Assembly: GCA_903835275.1 (NCBI GenBank)
Contig: CAILMK010000721.1
Span: 1 to 5,257, forward strand
DNA length: 5,257 nucleotides
Reading direction: 5' to 3'
Origin: an uncultured bacterium
GTDB lineage: Bacteria > Bacteroidota > Bacteroidia > CAILMK01
Within the stretch, counting starts at the first letter, position 1. Each line of letters starts with the position of its first letter. A program made the position numbers and the translations under genes. The notes beneath the pieces were generated by a model. It searched no databases. It saw only the letters and a program-made list of their open reading frames with translations, and was not told where the DNA came from. Positions 1-5,257 of the stretch are shown here, in pieces.

Positions 1-2
1 AT

Positions 3-3000
3 TTAATTAGTAATTGTGTTTGGTAAAAGTGAAGGTGTTTTCAATGTGGATTTTCTCTGAGCCCATGCATAACATTGCGGAACAATGAATAATGCTGCAA
101 TGGTGGAAGCGATTAATCCTCCTATTACCGCACGTCCCAATGGAGCGGTCTGGTCACCTGCTTCGCCGAGTCCGCTTGCCATAGGGATCATGCCGGCTAT
201 CATCGCAAGGCTGGTCATCAGGATAGGGCGTAAGCGTATGGATGCGCTTACTGTAGCGGCACGCACAACATCGTTATTATATTCAAAGCGCAGTTTCTCT
301 GCATTCGTAACAATCAGGATGGCATTTGCTACCGATACGCCCGTGGACATAATGATGCCCATATACGATTGCAAATTCAGCGTAGCTCCTGTTAATAAAA
401 GAATTATCAACGAGCCTAACAATACGGCCGGAATCGTAGATAAAATCACCAGTGATAATTTGAACGACTGGTAATTTGCCGCAAGGATCATAAAGATCAT
501 CAGGATGGCAAATAATAATCCCGATTGTAAACTCCCCATGGTATCGTTTAATAAAGTGGATGTACCTTTCACTTCTGCAATCATGCCTTTCGGTGGCGTG
601 CCCAGTGATTTTACAGATGCGGTTACAGCATCGGTGGCACTTTGCAAATCCCTGTTGAAAATATTGGCACCTACAGTGATAAATCTGCGCGGACCACTGC
701 GATCGTATTCTCCTGCAGCGGTGTCTACGCTGAGGGTTGCAACATCCCGTAATAATAAACTGGATACTCCCGGTTGTATAGGGATTTCTTTCAGCGATTC
801 AATATTATCCATGGCATATTCCGGTACCTGTGCCTGCACCTGGTAGGTATAAGCAGTTTTTTCATCAAGCCATAAATTCTTTTCGGTAAACCTGCTCGAA
901 GATGTTACGGCGGTTATTGATCGCGCTACATCAGAGGGATTCAATCCCAATTGTGCAACTTTAAGCCGGTCAAGCGTAATTTTAACTACCGGAAATTTCA
1001 ATGGTTGCTGTATAATTACATCGCGAAGAAAAGTTATTTTTTTCATTGACGCCACTAACCTGTTCGCATACGTTTCGATTTGATTCATATCCTTCCCTGC
1101 AACGCGCACTTCAATTGGGGTTTGTGCACCCTGGCTCATGATCTTCTCAGTAAGGTCTATCGGTTCAAATGAAAGGCGGACGCTTGGCATTTTTTTGTGA
1201 ATCGTTTCGCGCACCTTGTCTTCAAATTCATCCTTGTTCATTTTGAATTTTTCATCCAACTGGATTTGCAAGGTGGCTTCATGTGTGCCACTGTTGAAAA
1301 TATAGATATTACTTGTTCCATAACTACTCGGAATGGATCCTATGTACGCAGAACTTATTTCAACATGCCCATCCGTAATATTATCCAGCATCGCCAGGGT
1401 TTGGTGTACCATTTCCTCCGTCCTCTCCAGCCTTGTGCCATCAGGTAAACGCAAACGCAATTGATATTGTCCGTTGTTGGATTTTGGAAGCAGGTCTTTC
1501 CCAATGAGTGTATATGCTCCACCAACGGCTACTAAAACAAGAGCAAGATAAATACTCACGTATGTTTTTCTGCGCGGCATCATGTGGTTTAGCATTTTCA
1601 TGAAACGCATTTTTATCTTTTCGAAGAAATCGTTCTTTTTAGGCTCTTCCTTTTCCTTATCCAAATGATCAGAGATCTGGTCCATTTCATTTTCATCCAG
1701 CGCCATGCCTGCATGCGCGTGCAATTCCCCGTGATGATATTTGTACATTTCCTCATTGAGCAGCCAGTTGGAAATAACCGGTACCAGGCTTTGTGCAAGA
1801 AAATAAGAAATGATCATTGCGAATCCTATTGATAAGGATAGCGGCAGAAACAATGCGCGTGGTACTCCTGTCATTACAAATGAAGGGGCGAACACCGCAA
1901 TAATACATAGTAGAATTAAAAGCAATGGGAAAGACACTTCAGTGCAGGCATCATATATTGCCTGCTTTTTATCCTTGCCCATTTCCAGATGCTGGTGAAT
2001 ATTTTCTATCGTGACCGTTGCCTGGTCAACCAGGATACCTATTGCAAGTGCAAGTCCACTCAAGGTCATTAAGTTTATACTTTGTCCTGCTAATTTTAAA
2101 CATAGCACTGTTGAAATAATAGACAACGGTATTGTGATCACCACCACTACACAACTTCTCCAGTCACGAAGGAATAACAATACCATTAATCCTGTAAGTA
2201 TCGCACCGATAATTCCTTCCGTTATCAAACTTTTTACAGCGTTGATCACAAAAACAGATTGGTCAAATTCGTATGAAATTTTTACATCCTCCGGCAGGAG
2301 GCTTTGCATTTCCGGAAGGGTAGCCTTGAGTTTTTGCACTACGTCCCATGTGGAGGCATCCGCAGTTTTTATAACCGGTATGTATAACGATCTTTTACCA
2401 TTGACAAGGGCATATCCAACGGTAACGTCTGCCGCATCTTCCACTACACCGATATCCCGGATAGAAATGGAATTATTCGCATCGCTTTTCAATGGAATTG
2501 CACCGAAATCACCCACTTCTTTTTCAAGGGAATTGAGTGTTGTCATATACATAGTACTTCCTATACGGATGTTTCCTGACGGCGTCATGATATTGTTTTT
2601 AGCAATGCCATTTACTACTTCATCAGGAGTAAGATTATAACTCCGCATTTTATTCGGATCGATGTTAACGACCACCGTTCTCGAATTGGATCCAATGGGT
2701 GGTGGAGCTGAAAGTCCTGGCACAGATGCGAAAAGCGGTCGCACTTTTGTAATGGCAAGTTCATGTATTTCATCCAGCGTTTTTGTCGGACTACTGAATA
2801 CTAATTCACCGACAGGTAAGGAAGAAGCATCGAACCTCACCACTGCAGGAGGCAAGGCTCCGGGCGGGAAAAATTTCAATGCACGATTCACCTGTAGCGC
2901 TACTTCGGCAGAGGCCTCTGCCATATCTGTATTTTCAAAAAATGTAAGTTTCAGAACTGTGAGTCCCTGCACATTTTTACTCGTGATATTTTTGATACCA

Positions 3001-3224
3001 CCTACATAAAGGAATTGGTCCTGAAGCTGGGTGGCAAAAAATCCCTCCATTTGTTGTGGTGTCATTCCGCCGTATGATTCAATTACATATATGCTCGGAA
3101 GATTCAGTTTTGGAAATATATCTATTGAGATGGAATTTATTGCTAAAAATGAACTCAGGAATAATGCCGCGACTATCACTACGATAGCGATCGGCTTTTT
3201 CAATGAGGCTGATACTAGATTCAT
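3..3224 (-). CDS. RND-family efflux permease (AcrB superfamily, COG0841-like), complete
   Basis: Inner-membrane pump subunit of a tripartite efflux system, expected to capture substrates in the periplasm or membrane and pass them to an outer-membrane channel. The 1073 residues are close to AcrB (1049). Twelve hydrophobic helices appear at about 11-30, 336-353, 357-377, 386-405, 430-452, 459-482, 553-573, 900-917, 921-945, 950-972, 998-1018 and 1029-1050, with two large periplasmic porter/docking loops at about 31-335 and 574-899. Helix 4 has the RND signature GILVDQATVTIEN (397-409); helix 11 opens with RLRPILMTS (997-1005). Relay residues kept are D400, R997 and T1004 (AcrB D407, R971, T978). 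The AcrB D408 and K940 positions are Q401 and A966. The helix 6-7 loop (491-535) is long, His-rich and charged. The start is fixed by an in-frame TAA 9 nt upstream. No Shine-Dalgarno is visible. It begins 13 bp after the channel gene, so co-transcription is likely. It is not the heavy-metal HME type judging from helix 4. Substrate cannot be told. Confidence 0.97.
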   Translation of the reverse strand: MNLVSASLKKPIAIVVIVAALFLSSFLAINSISIDIFPKLNLPSIYVIESYGGMTPQQMEGFFATQLQDQFLYVGGIKNITSKNVQGLTVLKLTFFENTDMAEASAEVALQVNRALKFFPPGALPPAVVRFDASSLPVGELVFSSPTKTLDEIHELAITKVRPLFASVPGLSAPPPIGSNSRTVVVNIDPNKMRSYNLTPDEVVNGIAKNNIMTPSGNIRIGSTMYMTTLNSLEKEVGDFGAIPLKSDANNSISIRDIGVVEDAADVTVGYALVNGKRSLYIPVIKTADASTWDVVQKLKATLPEMQSLLPEDVKISYEFDQSVFVINAVKSLITEGIIGAILTGLMVLLFLRDWRSCVVVVITIPLSIISTVLCLKLAGQSINLMTLSGLALAIGILVDQATVTIENIHQHLEMGKDKKQAIYDACTEVSFPLLLILLCIIAVFAPSFVMTGVPRALFLPLSLSIGFAMIISYFLAQSLVPVISNWLLNEEMYKYHHGELHAHAGMALDENEMDQISDHLDKEKEEPKKNDFFEKIKMRFMKMLNHMMPRRKTYVSIYLALVLVAVGGAYTLIGKDLLPKSNNGQYQLRLRLPDGTRLERTEEMVHQTLAMLDNITDGHVEISSAYIGSIPSSYGTSNIYIFNSGTHEATLQIQLDEKFKMNKDEFEDKVRETIHKKMPSVRLSFEPIDLTEKIMSQGAQTPIEVRVAGKDMNQIETYANRLVASMKKITFLRDVIIQQPLKFPVVKITLDRLKVAQLGLNPSDVARSITAVTSSSRFTEKNLWLDEKTAYTYQVQAQVPEYAMDNIESLKEIPIQPGVSSLLLRDVATLSVDTAAGEYDRSGPRRFITVGANIFNRDLQSATDAVTASVKSLGTPPKGMIAEVKGTSTLLNDTMGSLQSGLLFAILMIFMILAANYQSFKLSLVILSTIPAVLLGSLIILLLTGATLNLQSYMGIIMSTGVSVANAILIVTNAEKLRFEYNNDVVRAATVSASIRLRPILMTSLAMIAGMIPMASGLGEAGDQTAPLGRAVIGGLIASTIAALFIVPQCYAWAQRKSTLKTPSLLPNTITN

Positions 3225-3238
3225 ATATTGTTAGTCAT
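3221..3238 (-). promoter_or_regulatory. Five-codon mini-ORF bridging channel stop and permease start
   Basis: The channel stop overlaps an ATG as TAATG (A at 3238 shared). That ATG opens ATG ACT AAC AAT ATA TGA (MTNNI), and its TGA overlaps the permease start as ATGA. A ribosome ending the channel gene could therefore re-start and be handed on to the permease start. The sequence arrangement is certain; a coupling role is inferred and it may be coincidence in a 13-bp AT-rich spacer. Confidence 0.3.
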
Positions 3239-4626
3239 TATAAATTAAGAAAAATGGAAAGGTCGCCGGTGGCGTTTGCTTTATATAAAAGCGCTTTCCA
3301 TATATTATTGGTACTAATGGCAGCATCTGTTTCTGCGCGGTTAAGGTTGTAAAGCGCTTGTGCGAGATCTGCAATATCCGTGAGGCCGTTGTTGTACATC
3401 ACGAGTTTTTGGGTGTAGCCGGCATTGGCTGCCAGCAATTGTACGGGAACTTCTTTAGATTGGAGTATGGCAAGATTAATATTTTTATCCGCCAGTGTTA
3501 ACTGGTTTTGCAATTCCTGTTTAATGCCATCATATTCTTCCTTGTATGCTTCTGTTTTGAAATGTTCTGAAGCTGCAAGTGCATTGATGCGCGGAAAATC
3601 TGAAATGGTAAAGGTAAACGCCAAACCTATTGCATAATTATATCGCGTAAATGCACTGTTTCCTGCAAATGAATAATCGTTCTCCGCGCTTTTATCCGGG
3701 GAAAGTCCGCTGCCACGTTCCCAGGCTCCGCCCAAAACAGATATTTTAGGCATATAAGAGCGGTGAATATATTTTTCATTGGATACACTTATGTTTTCAC
3801 GCGCCTCGAAAAATTTTAATTCGGGATTATTTTTTTCATCAATGGGTGTATTTAAAATAGCAGGAATATTTTGGGACAGGCTCAACGTATCCGGAATGAA
3901 ATCATTGCTGTTGGAACCAATAAGATTTGCCAGTTGGTTTTGAGCATCATTTTCGCTTTTTTGAAAATCCATCAGCGAAAGTTTTGCCTTCGATACCTCC
4001 GCATTCGCGAAGCTGCTATCCACTCCGGGTTTCAATCCGTTTAAAACCGTTGCGCGAACCACATTTTTTATCGCGAGTGCCCGGGTTAAATATCTTTCCT
4101 GCGATATTCTTAATTTATAAATCGTCAGAAAATCAATATATGCAGCAGTGACTTTAACCAGTTGCTGGAATTTTTCATTTTCATAATCCGCATTTGCAGT
4201 TTGTAATTCTGCATTGGCAAGTTGTACTTTCGCTGCATGTTGCCCGAAAGTGATTGGCGTCCATTCCAGATATGCCATCCCAATATTTCCGTAAACAGGA
4301 TTCGGATTGCCTGTGGCATTTATTGCTCCTGATATTGGAATTACAACGCCGCTTGGAAAATACGCACCTGCGAGTGAATTAGCAGTAGCGTAATCCATCT
4401 GTGCATGCAGCTTTACAGAAGGAAGGTATTCCAGTTTGGTAGCTGTTACCGATTTTTCGTAAGATTTTGAATAGAGTTTTTTTGCTCGGATCTCCGGATA
4501 ATTATTTTCAGCCATTTTCAGGGCATCTTTCAATCCGATCGTTTTCACTTGTGCATGTGTTATGCATGCACAGAAGCAAAACAAAATAATCAGTGGTATT
4601 CTCAATACCTTGTATCGTATTATCAT
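3238..4626 (-). CDS. TolC-family outer-membrane efflux channel protein
   Basis: Outer-membrane factor expected to form a trimeric barrel plus periplasmic alpha-tunnel through which the neighbouring RND permease exports substrate. The 462 residues are typical of the family. Residues 1-25 are a Sec signal peptide with a basic start (R4, K6), a hydrophobic core and a THA|Q cleavage site. The mature chain shows the duplicated outer-membrane efflux layout: one long-helix repeat at about 30-235 and a second at about 262-455. Family-like landmarks are LKDALKMAENNYPEIRA (32-48), EWTPITFGQ (121-129) before a long Ala/Gln/Asn-rich coiled helix, GLKPGVDSSFANAEVSKAKL (197-216), and the second-repeat GLTDIADLAQALYNLNRAETD (414-434). 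The Cys residues at 17, 19 and 21 do not make a convincing lipobox, so a lipoprotein is less likely. M1 is the only start giving a signal peptide; an in-frame TAA lies 15 nt upstream and the next Met is residue 38. It is first of a probable two-gene unit with the permease. Confidence 0.95.
   Translation of the reverse strand: MIIRYKVLRIPLIILFCFCACITHAQVKTIGLKDALKMAENNYPEIRAKKLYSKSYEKSVTATKLEYLPSVKLHAQMDYATANSLAGAYFPSGVVIPISGAINATGNPNPVYGNIGMAYLEWTPITFGQHAAKVQLANAELQTANADYENEKFQQLVKVTAAYIDFLTIYKLRISQERYLTRALAIKNVVRATVLNGLKPGVDSSFANAEVSKAKLSLMDFQKSENDAQNQLANLIGSNSNDFIPDTLSLSQNIPAILNTPIDEKNNPELKFFEARENISVSNEKYIHRSYMPKISVLGGAWERGSGLSPDKSAENDYSFAGNSAFTRYNYAIGLAFTFTISDFPRINALAASEHFKTEAYKEEYDGIKQELQNQLTLADKNINLAILQSKEVPVQLLAANAGYTQKLVMYNNGLTDIADLAQALYNLNRAETDAAISTNNIWKALLYKANATGDLSIFLNL
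4550..4572. repeat. 8-bp perfect hairpin within the channel signal-peptide codons
   Basis: TGTGCATG (4550-4557) and CATGCACA (4565-4572) are perfect inverted arms around a 7-nt loop. They encode residues around the signal-peptide cleavage site (CITHAQ). In the mRNA this stem would sit about 55-77 nt after the start codon. It may simply follow from the codons used for Cys, Ile, His and Ala. Confidence 0.4.
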
Positions 4627-4652
4627 TGTACTTAAATTTTATATTCATTTGT

Positions 4653-4680
4653 CCTTTTCACGCTAAATATAGCGAAAAGG
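4653..4680. repeat. Imperfect inverted repeat upstream of the channel gene
   Basis: On the plus strand CCTTTTCACGCT (4653-4664) pairs with AGCGAAAAGG (4671-4680) around AAATAT: ten base pairs interrupted only by a 2-nt bulge. The repeat ends 26 nt before the channel-gene ATG. No T-tract follows on either strand, so it does not look like a terminator. It overlaps a candidate -7 box (4664-4671). An operator for a dimeric regulator or a leader-RNA hairpin are the two plausible readings. Confidence 0.5.
4664..4671 (-). promoter_or_regulatory. Candidate -7 element for the channel-permease operon (TATATTTA)
   Basis: The minus strand reads TATATTTA, matching TAnnTTTG in all fixed positions except the final G. 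About 21 nt upstream lies ATG in place of the -33 TTG, so the upstream box is weak. If real, transcription would start roughly 30 nt before the channel start codon and the inverted repeat would straddle the -7 box. This is a weak motif match in AT-rich DNA. Confidence 0.25.
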
Positions 4681-4810
4681 AATTTGTAAAAACATCTTTT
4701 TGTGTGTGAATAGTGTCTTTACGGGGATTCTTAAAATTTGGGATTTATTATTTTTCATCATGTGCAAGTATAACTGCAAAAAATGAACGTAAATAAAATT
4801 GAAAGGGGAA

Positions 4811-4830
4811 GAGAGGCTTGCTCGCCTCTT
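4811..4830 (-). terminator. Weak terminator-like hairpin after the small gene
   Basis: Six nt past the TGA of the small gene, the minus strand forms a perfect 6-bp stem AGAGGC/GCCTCT with loop GAGCAA (4812-4829). It is followed by the pyrimidine-rich stretch TTCCCCTTTC and then an AT-rich run. There is no clean U-tract, so it is a poor intrinsic terminator on paper. Its position directly after the stop codon is the main argument for it. Confidence 0.35.
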
Positions 4831-4836
4831 AGTTGA

Positions 4837-5211
4837 TCAGACGAGAAGAGTACAATTCAGGATATGAATTGGTGCATTACCGCCGGGAATAATGCGATAT
4901 ACATTATATGTATGGGTTGCGTAATCTTCCTTTTCCATACCTTTAAGGCTGAAATAGAAATCAGGAAGTTCGGTACAATAGACCTTTAATGATAGATCGC
5001 TTTTGTCATTATTTACCGCCTGCATCCTTACCCTGGGAGGGAAAGAGGCTATCTGTTTTACGATAGGCTGATGTTGAACTGCAACATGAGCGGTTTCAGA
5101 AGGGGTGCGATGCTTTAAAAGAACAGAAGAGTTATCGTAAACAACAGTAAATAAGATCCTTAGGATAAAAATCCCGAGAAGCATGAAACTGTATTTTCGT
5201 ATGGCTGACAT
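4837..5211 (-). CDS. Small membrane-anchored protein of unknown function
   Basis: I do not recognise this 124-residue product. It opens MSAIRKYSFM, followed by a hydrophobic stretch at about 8-24 that could be a signal anchor or uncleaved signal peptide; R4 and K6 before it suggest the C-terminus faces the periplasm. Residues 25-65 are polar with a short proline patch (SFPPRVRMQ, 56-64) and look like a linker. Residues 72-124 hold a compact, aromatic-rich, probably beta-rich segment (LKVYCTELPDFYFSLKG, 75-91, then TYNVYRIIPGG, 101-111). Its only two cysteines, C79 and C120, could form a disulfide if exported. The start is supported by an exact TAnnTTTG -7 element 21 nt upstream. A terminator-like hairpin follows the stop and 210 bp separate it from the channel gene, so it is probably a separate transcript. 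A role in the pump is not shown. It could be a lineage-specific protein, or less likely a chance ORF. Confidence 0.62.
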   Translation of the reverse strand: MSAIRKYSFMLLGIFILRILFTVVYDNSSVLLKHRTPSETAHVAVQHQPIVKQIASFPPRVRMQAVNNDKSDLSLKVYCTELPDFYFSLKGMEKEDYATHTYNVYRIIPGGNAPIHILNCTLLV

Positions 5212-5220
5212 TTAATAGAA

Positions 5221-5233
5221 GTCTATTATAGAC
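5221..5233. repeat. 13-nt palindrome between -7 element and start codon
   Basis: GTCTATTATAGAC has perfect 6-bp arms (GTCTAT/ATAGAC) around a single central T. It abuts the TAACTTTG element, sharing base 5233, and covers the expected transcription start of the small membrane-protein gene. This is where a repressor site would lie, but in an AT-rich leader a palindrome of this size can also occur by chance. No regulator is identified. Confidence 0.4.
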
Positions 5234-5240
5234 AAAGTTA
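5233..5240 (-). promoter_or_regulatory. Bacteroidota-type -7 promoter element (TAACTTTG)
   Basis: The minus strand reads TAACTTTG, an exact match to the TAnnTTTG -7 consensus of Bacteroidota primary-sigma promoters. It ends 21 nt before the ATG of the small membrane protein, giving a short leader of about 15 nt. The partner -33 TTG box would fall beyond the right edge, so only half of the promoter can be judged. The match is seen; promoter function is inferred. Confidence 0.45.
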
Positions 5241-5257
5241 TTACTAAATAGTTTAAA

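Larger units (their letters stand above)
4627..4836. other. Intergenic region between small gene and channel gene
   Basis: This 210-bp AT-rich stretch separates the small membrane-protein gene from the channel-permease pair. It holds the terminator-like hairpin at 4811-4830 and the large inverted repeat at 4653-4680, both listed separately. I see no coding signal, tRNA or recognised riboswitch in the rest (about 4681-4800). Confidence 0.7.

Noticed and set aside
85..846. Two plus-strand open frames (129 and 113 codons) opposite the permease C-terminal half.
   Set aside because: Both are mirror images of the RND helix 8-12 and porter coding regions, with no independent support.
2022..2027. 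Heavy-metal (HME, CusA-like) RND assignment suggested by the His-rich loop.
   Set aside because: The helix 4 signature is of the HAE/COG0841 type and there are no methionine-cluster features; a His-rich loop alone does not show metal export.
2011..2640. 209-codon plus-strand open frame opposite the permease.
   Set aside because: It is antisense to strongly conserved RND coding sequence, has low-complexity Ser/Thr/Ile-rich composition, and lacks family features or a start context.
4564..4576. Cysteine cluster in the channel signal peptide (C17, C19, C21) as a possible lipoprotein lipobox.
   Set aside because: The residues before each Cys do not fit the L-[AS]-[GA]-C pattern, while THA|Q is a good signal peptidase I site.
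4508..4648. 46-codon minus-strand ORF starting 22 nt before the channel ATG, preceded by AAAAGGA, and running into the channel gene in another frame.
   Set aside because: It mostly reads the signal-peptide region out of frame, its product resembles nothing, and Shine-Dalgarno-like sequences carry little weight in Bacteroidota. At most a fortuitous upstream start.
4763..4777. Possible small inverted repeat GCAAGT...ACTGC in the intergenic region.
   Set aside because: Only a few base pairs with a bulge and a three-base loop; not distinguishable from chance.

Overview
This window carries three genes, all on the minus strand, and reads as part of a Bacteroidota chromosome (a Chitinophagales/Sphingobacteriales-like member would fit). 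The grounds are moderate-to-low GC, AT-rich start regions without Shine-Dalgarno sequences, a signal peptide ending in the 'A|Q' form common in that phylum, an exact TAnnTTTG -7 promoter element upstream of the first gene, and an RND subtype I associate with that phylum. The taxonomic placement is inference. No transposon, phage, CRISPR, tRNA or rRNA signal was seen.

Layout in transcription order (right to left): (1) 5257-5212 is a short leader with a -7 element and a 13-nt palindrome; (2) 5211-4837 is a 124-residue membrane-anchored protein of unknown function; (3) 4836-4627 is a 210-bp intergenic stretch with a weak terminator-like hairpin after the small gene and a strong imperfect inverted repeat that overlaps a possible promoter for the next gene; (4) 4626-3238 is a TolC-family outer-membrane efflux channel; (5) 3224-3 is a full-length, 12-helix RND efflux permease of the AcrB superfamily (COG0841 type), starting 13 bp after the channel gene and probably in the same operon.

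The channel and permease should form the outer and inner membrane parts of a tripartite efflux pump. The third part, the periplasmic adaptor (HlyD/MFP family), is not in the window. It may lie just past the left edge, since the permease stop codon is only 2 bp from the end, or elsewhere in the genome.

The most notable point is in the permease. Two residues of the AcrB proton-relay set are replaced: the Asp408 position is Gln401 and the Lys940 position is Ala966. The Asp407, Arg971 and Thr978 positions are kept. The loop between helices 6 and 7 is rich in histidine and acidic residues. Smaller points are a five-codon mini-ORF bridging the channel stop and permease start, and a strong hairpin within the channel's signal-peptide codons. 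I do not see a clearly new multi-gene system; this is mostly an ordinary efflux operon with an unusual permease.
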